A stretch of DNA of 64,000 bases, taken from Liolophura sinensis (lineage: Eukaryota; Mollusca; Polyplacophora; Chitonida; Chitonidae). The notes under the pieces are model-generated. The model saw only the letters and a list, made by a program, of their open reading frames with translations, was not told the DNA's origin and made no database searches. Below, piece by piece: positions 29,466 through 43,423 of this stretch. The first letter of the stretch is position 1; each line of letters starts with the position of its first letter. A program made the position numbers and the translations under genes. The stretch is from assembly GCF_032854445.1 (NCBI RefSeq), contig NC_088301.1:46497116-46561115 (forward strand), given 5' to 3'.

Positions 29466-30312
29466 CTGTAACAGAATCTCCTAGCAAAGGTTACCCAAAG
29501 AGCTGATACCTGAATTTATTTAATAAGCAACTGGGTTTGCTCGCGCCAAAATTTTTCACGGCAAGGAAGCGTGTCCTGGATAATTCACAAATTCATTCAT
29601 TTGTTGGGATTCATCTTGGTTTCTAGTTAGGCTTGACTTGCACAGTTATTCATCCACCAGTCTCAGTAGGTAACAGTTTGAAAATGTGTCGACCCATATG
29701 AATCTATATCGAGCCTGAGCTTTTACTTGCGGAACAAGAGCATTCATATGAACTTAAATATAAACTTCCACTTGAATAAATTCCGATTAGCGTATCAGTG
29801 ACACTGTCGTGGTCTTTGACGTAACGTAATTCTCTGGAATAATAACAGATACGAGAAAGCATGGATTATAAATTTGAGGAAACGGTTACCTTTCGTTTGA
29901 ATATTTTTGTCATCTTTTCTTCTTTTTTGATATGGAAATCTCTTACGGAAAGTTGTAAAAAAGACAAAGCATGATATTTCCTTCTAAAGCTAAAATTTCG
30001 TCAATGTTCATGGTGCAAATTATTTTAGTGTCAAAAAGTTTCGTCAGGGAAATAAACGGTTGAGCATGCAATCGTCACTTTCCCTGAGCAAAGGCGACAT
30101 AGGTTTAAGGGCGCTTCTATCTTAAGATTTCTGTTCAGTACACCGTGGTGTTGGTCAGTGGGCTTGAAAGTCAGACAGCTAGGTCAATTCTAGCCAAAGT
30201 AAAATGTCACGGTTTTGGTAATTTAGATAGATAGATGTGTGATAGTTGGTAAATTTAATGAGTCTAAAACAATGAAAGTATTATGTTGTAAACTTGATGT
30301 AATTGGATGCAT

Positions 30313-30606
30313 AATTTATTTATTTATTTATTTCTTTGATGGGTGTTTTATGCCGTACTCAAGAATATTTCACTTATACGACGACGGCCAGCATTATGGT
30401 TGGAGGAAACCGGGCAGAGCCGGAGGAAACCCACGACCATCCGCAGGTTGCTGTCAGACCTTCCCACTTACGGCCGGAGAGGAAGCCAGCATAAGCTGGA
30501 CTTGAACTCACATCGACCGCATTGGTGAGAGACTCCTGGGTCATTACGCTGTGCTAGCGCGCTAACCAACTAAGCCACGGAGCCCCCCCCCCCCACACAC
30601 ACACAC
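30313..30606 (+). repeat. Full-length tRNA-derived SINE copy
   Basis: This is the most complete copy: an ATTT repeat start, 'gggtgttttatgccgtactc', the 'cgacgacggccagcattatgg' block, the central GGAGGAAAC/GGAGGAAACCC block and the CCGCAGGTTGCTG block. Next come the box-B-like 'ggacttgaactc' (30498-30509) and the box-A-like 'ccaactaagcca' (30566-30577), then a run of 12 C and a CA repeat. The pol III head is on the minus strand at the right end. The plan of tRNA head, conserved centre and AT-rich tail matches invertebrate SINE families with a conserved central domain (MetaSINE or Nin-DC type). The exact family is not verified. Confidence 0.87.
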
Positions 30607-33600
30607 AATGCATAATTTAGATCTTACTAATTATATAATTTAATTACTAAGTAATTACACGCTCAGGTTCTCGCGCTTTCGATGGACGTCAAAACACATA
30701 TGACGTGAAATTGTCTTTGGCTCATGTGTGAAAGTAGTGCATCATAATTCGTCTTGTTTTTAAAGAATTTACGGGAAACTATTTGGTAAGTCTGATATAA
30801 AGTCGACGTTACACTGAAAACAGTTTTGATGCTTCAAGCAGCTGATGGGGGTTATGAAGTTTCAAATATCCGTGTTTGCTAGTCATACTTCACCCATCTA
30901 GATTTCGTTGGTCCAAGTTTTAATTTTTTGGATTTAGGGCTGTCGCCGTGAATTATTTGGGTTTTCGTACCCCAATAAAATCGCCTAGAAAGACAATTTG
31001 TGCGATAGCTTTGTATGTATGTAAATCTCTTTGACCTTGAATACTACTCCTTAGATACAAAAAAATACTGGTCTTAATGTTCCCCACACAAATTCCGCTT
31101 CTGTGGGGGCTAGACGTGTCTTTTGGCATAGGGTTTCGGTTTGGGCAAATTGTCTGAGCTCACCGGAAGTGAATAGGACGACCAGCTTTCAAAGGCTATA
31201 CGTGTGGAATTGCAACGTTATTGCATTTTCTGATACGCCTCGGCAGTTTCGATCTGATAAGTTCCGGGGCTGTTGAAAAATCAATCGAAATCACAAACCA
31301 CACGCGTTAATCTGCCAGGGTACGTTTTGTTCGACTAACACTTACTAATAGCCGTCTTCAAACTCTCGCTGTGCGCACTCCAATATCGCTTGTTCACGCC
31401 TTTTGAGCACGTGATTGGCACATCAAGAGAACAAATCTATTATTACTCCCGAGATTGCCTCGTGCTGCTGGCTCACGTCAATTGATTTTATTTACGACTG
31501 ATCTGAATCTCTGGCTGCTGAATGGCAGCTTTAATGTTACAGAAAATGTTATAATACCATATTGAAAATCATGCCTAATGCCATCTGAAATGTCTTTCTT
31601 GTCACTGATAATTTGTTGGACCAGAGGCGCACGGGTCTTTCGCACAGCCCGACTTTAGCCGTAAGACGATTTTTCACTTTGACAGATCTTAGTCAGTCCT
31701 TTGAAGCACTTATCGATTGATCCACATGAATCTGTTGATTCCAATTATATGGTTTTCATGTAAATATTATGTGAATTTACAATGAATAATAGGTGCGATA
31801 GGATCATTGCTCCATATCTACCGGAGAACACTTCAAGGCATAACAAAATCCAATCCAATGCTTCTGAAATCAAACCATACCGAAAATATGACAAATTGGC
31901 AAACATAGAGTGGTACAGAAATATGCAGAGTTATGAACGAAAACGAATGCAGAAAAACGATACACATTAATTTATTAATTTCGTTCGCTGATAATACATA
32001 TTCTACATATTATAAAGATCTAACTATTCATGTCTTAAAGACAGTGTCTTTCCCATCGGCTTATCTCCCTATAATGGTCATACTATTGTTCTGCGTACAA
32101 AGCTTCAACGTTTAATTTACTTAAGGTTGGTTTTGTGCAATGATAAAATCGTGACCTTAATCTGCAAGTAACGCTTGCGCGAGTGAAGTTCGTGGGTTGA
32201 ATCCTCCGCTACTGTGCCGTTAAATAACTTGCAGAGAAAGGAGTAGAATGAAATAAGGCTGGTGGAGGTGGCGCTGGGCAAATTAAAACGCCAAAGATGC
32301 TGTATTGCCTTTATCCTCGAGCTTTGCTATTTGGGGCACGACTAGTTGTTCTGTAGGAGCTATCTGGCGCTCGTTATAGCAGGACACCCAAGCGAAATCA
32401 CCTTTTGGAGAGGAAATTGACAACATAGGAGTCAACCGTTAATTGCGACCTTGTGTCTGAAAACAGGGCTTTCTACCGAGTTCTACTGATATGGCTTAGA
32501 TCATGCTGTATGGATTTCATTATCAGTTCACCCCGGAGATAAAAATCTCCATTGACTGAAAGGAGAGCGAAATACAGATTCGTATCAAGTCGTATTGAAG
32601 TCTACGTGCTGGGCCAACTGGCTCTTCATTTCCCCATTTACACAGTTGCTCCTAAATGAGAGATAAACTCCAAAGTGAAGAGGAGACCGTTCCCGACAAG
32701 AGTTCAATCTTCTGTGGCACGCTGACGTTCTAGGTGGCTTTTGGATGACACAAGTGTGATCATTCCACACACTCGACTTTTTACTTCCGTCCATCCTGTG
32801 TATCTACGCCAGCTGCCTGTGGCAACACCTTATTGGGTGGGTTTTATATTTACTTCTTTTATTCATTTATGTTTTAATCTTATTAAAGTATCACCCATCA
32901 TTGGTCAAGTGGTATTAATCCTCAAAGCAGGCCATTTTCTAAGCCTCACACTTTTTATTGTACATGTATTTTCAGTTACTAGCGGTTATGTATTTTGTGG
33001 ATTTGGAAAAATGTATTTTCATAAAAAATAAAACATTATTTTCACACTATTTCTGTATTGATACTCAGCTGTAATTCATGTTATTCATAGTTACGTGGAT
33101 TACTGAGGTGAAGAAAGTATGTGTATTATAGCTCCGATGATTACAATGCTTCTAGAGCTAACAGAGTCACTTATACAGATGAAAGTTTACCAGTTAACAG
33201 CACCCGAACTAGATAATCTCTCTCCTCAAGCCGACCAGAACAACCAACTATTGCCCTCGTGGTATACCACCAAGGAAGCTCGGTCTAAATGACCTGTGGT
33301 GTTATAACATCTGATCACAGTATTCGATCATCTGAATAAATATTTATTCACGATCTACAATGACCGGGAATAGATTCTAAGCCGGCGTCTCATTTCTTCT
33401 TGTCTTTGATCAAACATACGGTAATGGAATTGTATGGACCGACAACCTAGGTAGCCGTATTGGGGCCAACTCCGTTTCAAGGGAAAAAAATCTCTCGGCT
33501 GTGCCTGACTAAAACTGCAGACGGAGCGAGTTCTGTGAAACGTGCCTAGTTGGGAACACGTCGAGTCGCTGGGATTATACCTCGGCCAAGTCTCGTCCTA

Positions 33601-36099
33601 ACTCACGTGTACCCTCAGCTGTCGCTTTTGGTCATATTTGTTCATATGGCTGGGTATTGGAGAGGGGCTAAATGGAATGCACGCTATGCTGATATTCAAT
33701 CAGCTGTTGCAACATCTGTATCGGAATATTCTACAGAAAATGAAGGCCCATTAGGTAGAACTAGGAAACTTGGGGACAACGGTATAGGTACGTTGAAATC
33801 AAAGCGAATAATATGCAAATTATTATGATATTGTATACTGTTTTTATTACATTTTTATTAAATGTGAAAAGAAAAATAACTGCCCTGGGAAAGACTTGTA
33901 ACACACAACGAAATGAATCCATTCAGGTTGATAATTCGTGTGCCTGACCTTTTAGTCTAAACCATGATGCGCTCATATCTAATATGAATGTGGCAGGTCT
34001 GAGGCTGTACAAATATTTAATAGTTATGTGGCAAGCGTACGGTGTTACCTGACCTAAAACTCTCTCCGCAGCGTAGCTTCCGTTAATGTCCGGAAACTCT
34101 TATAATAAAAGATGTCAAGTTGAGAAAATGTGGCTGTGTAGTGAAGATAATGTTGTTGATATTTGAAAATGTCAAGTACAACATACACTGTTACACCCTA
34201 AATGACATGCAGTGGGGAAATATGAAAATGCAGTAGTTTGTCATCAAGCTGCAGAGCTTAAACGTCTATCTTAAATGCTTTTCGATTGCTGTTGTCGTGC
34301 ATATTGCTACTCGTTGGCATACAAAGAATAACATTCAACTCCATTGCTGCTTGTTGTCACATTTTAAGAGGCACAACAACATTAGTGATGACATGATGTA
34401 AAACATGTACTTGTTAAAGTATCTTTGGTAGTTTACAAAATTAATTATATAACAGCTTTGACAACCTTTAAACTATTCCCTTTTTTCTTCCTTTTCCCTT
34501 CCTTTTCCAAAATATGCCCAACGCTGCATTTAACAAGCGTTGTTATGGGTCGAAGAAAAGGACATCTTCACGTGCGGCTTCGTCGGTGAGCTTTATTCTT
34601 TTCCAAATGATATACACTACAATCAAAACTGAGGCGTGTTTTAATGTTTAATGAGCAAACACAGCCTGTTATATATGCATAACATTCATATATGAACAGG
34701 ATCACGTGGCATATTTCATTGGGTCGAACAGCTAGGGGATATATGGTCGGAGAATTTCTTTGTGCCACGTGACTTGTGTTGACATTTTAAACGTGTCTAA
34801 GGACTCAAAGTTGTTTGGATCAGGAAATTATGGTGAATCGGATATTATTTGACCTTTTCTGAAAATTATTCTAAAATCATTAAGCCTGAGCTATAACAAT
34901 TGCCCTATTGAGTTGCAAATGTCCGGATGTTATCCCAAATGCATGTTACTGTTAGTATCAAAAGTCAGTGCCAAAGGTCAGTAGGCTAAAAATACCGCAT
35001 TGCTGGCCATCAACATTGTAGCCTACAGATACATAAATTTAAGGCAAACATAGAGCCAGTAAAGAGTAAACAGAGTTAATCGCCGGTCAAACAAGCGATG
35101 CAATGTATACCCAATTCCACATATACTGTAACAAGAACGAATAAATAATGTTCACACCACGTGGTATTCAGCTGTACGTGTAACGGACTCTCTGACCACA
35201 GAAAAACTTTGCTATCGATTAGTACAAATGGATTCTTTCGCTGTATCCCAGTAACTCCTGTTATTTTAACGTGACTTCTAGGCTTAAGAGAATTATGGGA
35301 CTTCCTGCGCGATTTTAACATGATATGGTTTTACAATATCAAAGAGCGCGGTCTGACGTCAACGAGGATATTAGGGCCATTGACCATCAGGGCTTCCTCT
35401 CTGGCGTGGAGTGAGTATTGAGCACTGTCACGGTTGTGCGTTACGAAGCCATTGTTCATTGTTAGACAAGAGAAATACTTGGGTTCGTCAGCATCTACCC
35501 TGATTAAACCCCTGTTGTCCATGCATACAGAGCTTAAGTCTTACCTTGACAGCAAATATTAATGTATAGTGTGGGATGAAGTGATTGTTTCTAATGTTCT
35601 ATAACTGTGTTGAAATCGCGATAAGTCACTAATGCCCTGGCTAATTTAGTGACTGATTCCAAATCGACTGAATTTAAGCGTTAATCAAGTGCCAATTATT
35701 ACCTTTTCTGTCCCAGGCAGTCCAACCGTGTAGAAGTAATCTGTTATCCAAGTGCTAAAAGCTATAGAAAAGGAAGTCAGTGCGTAATCACAGGAAAAGA
35801 ATAATGTGGATGTTAAAAGTGTTAACTACTAACGTATGTTCTTGGATTAGTGCTAGATAGTTGAAACTGTGGCACCCGCACATGGAGCGAAATTCAAATT
35901 GAATATGGTAACTTGTGACTCTTCTGTACTCACGGATGTTCATACCAAGCAAAAAAAAGCAAAACTCGTTCACGAAGAGTTATGATTTCCTGCACCGACC
36001 TCTCCAGTAATCCAACTTTAAGGGGATACAGAGGAGCTTAATGGAGAGAAGTGTCCAAGTCTTTGTTCATTCCTGCGCGCCACCGAGTGCGGACGTGCG

Positions 36100-36449
36100 A
36101 TTTTTTTTTTTCGCGTCTTAAGTTGAGCGATCGATAACGCATGCGCGCAAAATCTGCCGATTCTTTTACACTCTGAGATAGGATAGCTATTTATCCTATC
36201 GATTGAGCACCAAGAAAATTTTCACATAAAGTCAGACCTAGGGCGAAAGGCAGACGTTAGTCCCCTGGATTCCCTCACTGGCCTCCCTTTTGTGGTAGAG
36301 CAGGAGCCGATCGCCTGCACTCGCGCAGACTCAATTGAACGCAGGCCACACTAATGTGTATCAAATCATATGGGATGAGGAGGGCTTACAGCACTGACAC
36401 GGAGAAAAGGATCGGCCACAGCAAAGCGATTATGACACACGTCTAAACC
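36100..36449 (+). promoter_or_regulatory. CpG-containing promoter-like segment ending in a donor
   Basis: This stretch is richer in CpG than its surroundings. It has a T run, the palindrome CGCATGCGCG (36138-36147, the NRF1 type of site) and a 9-bp inverted repeat, GATAGGATA/TATCCTATC (36177-36185 and 36192-36200). Downstream, at 36450, is a perfect donor, GTAAGT. The layout fits a housekeeping-type promoter with an untranslated exon on the plus strand. Which gene it serves is unknown. The receptor gene at 55.5 kb is the nearest confirmed plus-strand gene. Confidence 0.35.
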
Positions 36450-37844
36450 GTAAGTTGCCAACAAGTTCCACACTAGTAAGCGACAGTTCGGTTTTACAGC
36501 GAACAAGACACACGCCAGTTACACCTGAACCGACCCTGGCCATTGTTTATTATTTAACGCTGGACCGCGGTTTCTCCGGTGCAGTCAGAGACGCACTTAG
36601 TGCTATTGGGCCAGTTGTAATATTGAACTGTTTGTTGGCGCTACTAATCAAGTCTCCATGAGATTTTTTTTTTGCCGGAAGAGGGGAGGTGTCAGATCAT
36701 CTAAATTTCTCAGTTTAGTGCTTCTTAATACGTCAAGTGTGAATCAGTCTTGTTCTACAGTTATTTTGTTAGGTGTGCTTAGGGCGCTGTTTTGATGCGA
36801 TGACATACTACATGATATTGACATACGAGCTAACTACAGACAGAGTCGTGTTACATGTTTGTATACAATAGCCATGCAATGCAGCCTATTAGCGTACGCT
36901 CTGTGATCATTCAACGTCATCTGTTGATCGTGACAGTAGATTTTGATTAAGGCAAGAAGACGTGTGATATTATATGAACATAACCGAGAACATTACATTT
37001 TGTTGATACATTATATCTGGTCTATGATGCCTAAGCTAAATGTATGCACCAAGTGTTTCTGAAATAATGAAAATTACTGCGCATGGAATTGACAAATATC
37101 CTCACCACAGTGTTAGCAGGTGAGTGTACGGTTTATCCAGTATCACTCGTCCGGCTCAGTTCATAGGAGTTCAGTTTTTATCTACATTTCTATTTACATT
37201 TCTCACGCAAAAATTTTGTTAAATGTTTAATCCCATTGCCTCCCACCGCCCTACCCAGCATAGAAGCAGGCTTGTTGATAAGTTTTATCACCAGGCTTTC
37301 AGCTCAGGTAAGCTTGTTTCAGATTCAGTTGTTTTTTTTATAACCAACGTTTATGGGATATAGTCGATGCTGCACGTATATGCCACAGGATAAATGTATA
37401 CCCAAACTGTCCATCGAATACTTATAAATGAAACAGTATTGCCTAAAGGTTTGATAGTAATAACTGTGCACTGAATTGAATCCGTGCAATACGTACCCAG
37501 ATTAGATATGAACGTAGCTAATAATACACTGACATCATTTATCTGGCTGAATCGTCTATATTGACAGCATAATGCACCAACCCTTGGCTAGGGGTCAGTC
37601 ACATGGCCGTTCATATTTAAATAATCTTCAAATCCTTTCTTGCCATCTGAGGTTGCATGACCAACCAGACGTTTTGCCATAACGGATTAATCTACAAACA
37701 TCTGTGATGTGTCGTCTTAAATGTCCACATGAATACCATGATAAGTAACTATTTAATAACAGCTTATTCTCAATGGTACATGTTTAACCGAGGCTTACAA
37801 TATACATCACAACGTATGACCATTGTGGATCCCTATTGTCAGAT

Positions 37845-37990
37845 TTGGTTTTATGTATTAAGGACTCAAGAATATTTCACTTAAACGTAGGCGGTCAGCA
37901 TTATAGAGGTAGGAAAGCTGGCAGAGCCCAGGGAAAACCCACCACCAACCGCAATATGCTGACAGACCTTCCCACGAATGCCCGGAGAGG
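37845..37990 (+). repeat. SINE copy, 3'-truncated
   Basis: It carries 'ggactcaagaatatttcactta', the GCGGTCAGCATTATAG block and the central block to 'ccggagaggac', then stops before the tRNA-like end. More diverged than the 30.3-kb copy. Confidence 0.75.
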
Positions 37991-38316
37991 ACAGATGAAT
38001 TTTGAGTTGGGTGTAATATTTGCACGTAATGGAGTGTCTCAGTAATGTATATTAAACCCGTGTATGTACAATGTATTTACTGGAGGATACTTGAACTATA
38101 TGGTTAATTATAGTGTTTTGACCTATAACCGGAGTTAAGCTTAAGAATGTCTGACTGACTGTATCACACTAAGCCGATACACAACTGATATAAGTGACTG
38201 TAGGAGGTCTGGTCAATATGTTAATAACTGTATATGTCTCAGATGTATCATTGGATTTCTACCATGTGCTGATCGCTCATCCACTTACTGTTTCTCCAAA
38301 AAAAAACTCTACGAGG

Positions 38317-38433
38317 GGCCGGTTTCATGAAGCATACTTAGTGCTAATAAGCCCTTACCAAGGTGCACTTTATATCTCTACACCTTACGTCGTCAAGGGC
38401 AAACTTAGATAAGTGAGCTTCATGAAACCGGCT
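38317..38433. mobile_element. MITE-like element with 16-bp terminal inverted repeats
   Basis: The ends GCCGGTTTCATGAAGC (38318-38333) and its exact complement (38417-38432) enclose a 115-bp element. The interior is also imperfectly inverted (CTTAGTGCTAATAAGCCC against GGGCAAACTTAGATAAG), so the whole element folds back on itself. There is no coding capacity. No clear target-site duplication is visible, so the transposase family is not assigned. Confidence 0.75.
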
Positions 38434-41400
38434 CAGGTCGCCAATCACAAAAATTGGACCCCTGCGATAACCCATTTTCAGGAGCAGCCGAATTACACTG
38501 TCCGAAGAGACATTTTTGTCTGTGTCAATTACTCATAATACACTGGGATCATCTTTAGACTAATCTGGACGAGTTTGTGGACCTACCTACCTGATTGTGT
38601 AACTGGTATAGTCGGAAGACAGCATTAAGTGACGCTGTCATAAATTAATCTCAATTCAACTGAACTCCTGTCTGATGTAAATTACAGGACTCTGGAATGG
38701 GTTTAGAGATAGGCCAAATGTAGTCCATACAAAGCGGAATAGTTCATCATAGTTCAGCGCAAAGGCAAAAACACATCCGCAAAACTAACAATTTAGACGT
38801 TGACATTTTAATATTTAACTCATATTCCATTATTTCATTTCTCCCAAAATGAGATCAAATAGAGAACATGTCTCGATCAAAAATTCTCTACTGTTACAGA
38901 AGAACTTAAGAACTATCTCTTCTGTTTATAAGTCCAACACTGACATGCTACAGAAAGAACCATTTAGTGTACCGCATGGAGTGTTTGGTTTTGGGTTGCT
39001 TATGATCCCCATTTATAAGCTTGACGTACAATGACAGGTCAAACGTCCGGCAGCAGGACCTTGACGTGATTTTAGCGACGTCAAACGTTCCTTTCCGACA
39101 TCATCAAATTAACGTCACATTAAACACAGTGGGTCACAATAGAAAGCGATACACTGACCAGAGGTTGCGCTACAATCTATTTTTGACGTAACAATGGCTC
39201 AAGGTCCTGCTTCACACTAGCGCCACTTCATGGGATTAAAAACATGCTGCCTCCCTATTAATTTTATATTTCCTTATGCTAACATTAAAGCCAAAGTGGG
39301 TCATTTAATCTAGGTGGACAGGTTCAACACCTTAGATATATCTCTGACTGGAATCTTGGTAAAGCATGGGCAGTTGATCCACATTAATGTACAGACCAAG
39401 AATCATGACCCTAAGCATAACCCCTAAAGTTCACTCTTCTTTTTACTAATACTGCTAATTATGGAAAACCTAAAATAGGCAATTAGATTTAAACTACTAG
39501 GTGTAACCTTTAAAACGAAATGTTCCAAGAAAATGGCAAACTAAGAACAAGTACGGAAAAAAATTGTCCCTGTTTTTAAACTTAATCCAGTAGCATGATT
39601 CTGAAGAAGTCGTATTAACATAGCCTTGCGCACAAAATGGAACCGGACCGTAGCAGTAAAACATGTAGCGTGACCTACACGAGTCAGTTGCTTTATTGGA
39701 TTTGAAGGTTAGATTATATAATGCCCTAGCAGTTTTGGGCCGTTTCTGTGGTGTTCCCTTGGTAATGAGAGTTAACCTACCATATTACCTTTGATGCCTG
39801 TCACCTTGAATGAGATTCAGTGGTATTGTGATGGTATGTAAACAGACTATAGCTTCTCCCCACCAAAGAATACACTTCAGGTCTTATGAAACTTTGGTTA
39901 TAGTTAAAGAAGCCATTCATGTATTTTATGAAATATTACGTGTACTAAACAGTATACTTAGAAGTTTTGCAGGCCCTCGATTTTTCAGTCATATAAAGCT
40001 ACTGTCGCAATCCTTGCATTTTGTAAAGATAAGCAGGTCATGTATCTTTTTCTGGTATGACAAAGACTATTTGATTAACCGTTATTTAAAGATCACTGAA
40101 TAATACTAGTTTAAATGTTTAAATGGCAGAGCCATCTATATACCTAAGATAAGAGTAAGCACACTTCAGCAGCAGGCCGTATGCTAAGGGTTGAAAATCA
40201 TGGAAGGTTCCGCTGCTTCTAGGATATATGTGTTTTACATGGATCGATTAAGATACATCGTTGTCAACCGGGAAACCCAACAACACCTATACAACCTACA
40301 TCAACACACCTTTTGTCTTATACCTTTGAGTCTGTCGCGTATATAATTAAGTTGACCTCTCCAGGTGAAAACATCCAACTAACAGGTTAAAAGTTTCAGA
40401 TTGCCCTACAAGAATTAATGACAGCTCAGTACATTCTTTGCAATAACGTCTGTTATTCGGAGATTTTGGAAGAAACTGTTCTCTTACAGTTTATGTGCTC
40501 GTTAGCCCATTTACCATGGCTCGAGTTTTCCTATTATGGATTGTTGTCTGTATGCATACATGTCGGGGGTGGTTGGAGAGTGTCGACCAAGGGCATTTCG
40601 GTTTTGTGACCATAAACCATTGTTTGCTGGGTATATCTAAGTTTCGCACGCGTGGCCTAGCAGACCGGAGATGAGGCCGTCATCCGATACCAGCGCACTA
40701 AATATTACATGCATTGTTCTAAGTATTTCTCGCGACAATGTCTTCTCAACGAGGTTCCTTTTGTTTAGGCGGCTGTATGCTCTAGCGATATGTTCTCCTA
40801 ATATACGAGACTATGTCTCGTTGTACTTGCTTAAATTGATTATTGATTTAGTTTGAAGACAAGATCAGTCCGTTTTGTGTTCCCAAGAACTATACCTGTT
40901 CGCCTATATTATTAATTGCGCCGACCAGAGCTCAATCACACAGTTATAATAGGATCTGATTAGAAGAAAATGTCCTTGTCATTTCAGACGGGTATCTGCC
41001 AGTCATGAAATTAGTTCTTCCGCCTTGATATGTCACAGTTTCCAGCTTTTTCTATAAAAACTTGCACTGAACGCTGGTTGCTTTCTTTCCCACGTGTTTG
41101 ACGGACAACCCTGAGCAGGTCAAAAGTGTGAAAAATGTAACCTGTAAATATTCCACTTGATGAGGTGTAGGATACATCGAATGTAAATGCCATTGTTAAG
41201 ACCATATCTATTAAGACGACCGTACTGCACTGTACAGTATCAAAGTCCCTATATCATTCAGGCAAGTAAAGACCACTTCTTTTTGTTAGTGAATGCCAAA
41301 ACAGCGAGTTCTCTGTAATAAGCTCATGCGCAAAAATTAGTAAATCAATCGATCATGCTTGTTTTTTTATTTTTTATTGACTTAACACAATTTGTGGTAA

Positions 41401-43423
41401 AAATACCGTAGCTAGGTACATTTACTTCTCATTGACTACTGTCCTAAAAACCTCAGATCATAAGTATGTTTTACAGCGAATAAGCTGAAATGTGACATAT
41501 GACCCAGTGACATGATGTATGAATATATGAAATAAAATAACTTTAAATACAGGAAATGTCTTTTTCCCGTGTGTAATTTGGTAGCTGGTGTGCCTGTTAC
41601 ACCTTCCTGACCTGACAATGGCATCAAACGTAGTCATTTACAGAACCTCATCAGTCAATCAGTCATGGTATCTCCAAGGATTGACTAGCATAATTCTTCG
41701 AGGCACTTGTCCGGCTTTTGGACTCAGATTTCTCAATATGATCAAAATGGGAAAAATTACTTTGAGCGGTGACAGGAAATGTGCAACTCTAGAGAGATTA
41801 AAGGCGTGCCCAAGTTTGTTAGATTGCTAAGCTGTTTGACGTCTGCTCCTGGACATAGCTCCACACGAGTATTGTCACAGGGGAGCTTTACCAAACAAGC
41901 TTTTCGGCTTAATAAAAAACGACGGATAAGCTTCTTCAGGATGTTCAAGGGCTGCAAAATCCCTTGCTTTCAGTTCAAATCGGAGCTTTGTCGAAAGCAA
42001 CAGAACAGCATGTGCAGATGCAATTCTTTCTCTTTTATATGGTTTAGTTGAGAAACCTAGTATTTTTTTCTCTTTTATCCGGCTTTCCCGCGTATTCTTT
42101 GATCTCCTTAAGCTGAGGGACAAAAGGTTATTTCCTGTATAACAAAGGGCAGTAAGATACCGACGGATTCCAACGAGAGGTAATTTTGTCGAATGAGCTT
42201 CATGATAACGACGCGGCTATGTATGAGGATTTAAAAACTTGTCTGCCATGAATTCTGTCGATAATTCAAAGGTGGCAATAAAAATCTACGTCTTTTGACC
42301 CTATACCCAGAGGCAGTAAATTCGAACGGCTGGTGCAATTTATTTGAGTTTAAAGAAGTGTGAACCAACTTCTTACTGAAAGGGCACAATCTCAGATATT
42401 TTATTGACTTTGCGCAATCAGTAATTGTATGGACGTAAAGGTCTGCGGAGAATTTTTCTCTTTATTTCCCGATTTAGCAATTGTTAACAAAATACTTTAA
42501 TTGCAGTTTCGGTTTTTCTCTCCAAGCACGAGGACAACTGACAGAAAGTGAGGCGTTTAATATGACATTCTTCAAAGAGCTTGTGGCACTACTGTTGTCT
42601 CAGTGAAACATTCCCTGGAATGCCCTTGTTGAAAGGCAGATATTATTGATAGTTCGTAGGAAGACGGAAAATAATTCTTCTGCCTGTGTCAGAATTTGGG
42701 CTCCGACTTGCACGTGTTAGAGGGTGACCCGAAGCAAGATTGCTTGCCCGGAGCGTGAGTGCGCCACGGTTGAGGTTGCTCGTATTGACCCACGCCGCCG
42801 TGCATTCTACCCCAGAGCTCCCGTCACCGCCGCAAACACACTCCAAGCATTTATTCTAGTCGTCAAATGTCTTAACCAAAGACCTTCTGCCAACAAACTC
42901 GCATCTCTTCTGCTGTGTAACGACCATTCGTCGATCTACTTTTGTTGCCGTTTCCTCCCTTTTATCCCGGTGGAATGAGTTCCCCGGCGGAAACACCGGC
43001 CTACCTCGTGATCTCGACTGGGGGAAAGTCACGCCGCCTTCTCCATCTTGTTCCTCGCCACCGAGCATGTAATTTTCACAATGCAATGCGGAGCATTGTA
43101 AACACTCTCCAGCTGTCGGCGAATTGTCTAAATACTATCCGGTTATGAAATTGCAAAGTTGTCAAAGTTAATGCCGACCTACCCTAACTCGTCAATATAT
43201 AATAAGCTATATGTGTTAGAACTTTTTCTTCCTCTTGACTATTTTTTTGTGAATAGCTGAGATGACCAGGTCAATGAAAAATATATTTTATACGTCTGTA
43301 TTAGTAGCTTTATAGTGAATTCTTTAATCATTTAAATTACTAATTTCAACGAAAATACTATGGGCATATGTTACATGAATTTAAATGTATGTAGACATAC
43401 AGAGGGTGATTTTTGGCATGTAG

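Larger units (their letters stand above)
28132..36099. other. Long non-coding stretch, possibly receptor 5' intron
   Basis: No supported exon. It holds the SINE copy at 30.3 kb and an unusual region at 29.17-29.5 kb that is open on both strands. If the segment at 28 kb is a first exon of the receptor gene, this is intron. That is inference. Confidence 0.35.
36456..43423. other. Non-coding stretch with SINE and MITE
   Basis: No supported exon. It holds the SINE fragment at 37.85 kb, the inverted-repeat element at 38.32 kb, and a GC-richer, CpG-containing patch at about 42.7-43.06 kb in which short frames are open on both strands but carry no recognisable domain. Confidence 0.35.

Noticed and set aside
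42700-43060. GC-richer patch with a GTGAGT and a CACGTG, as a third promoter
   Set aside because: There is no TATA, CCAAT or clear CpG cluster in order, and both strands show short frames of no content. Too weak to call.
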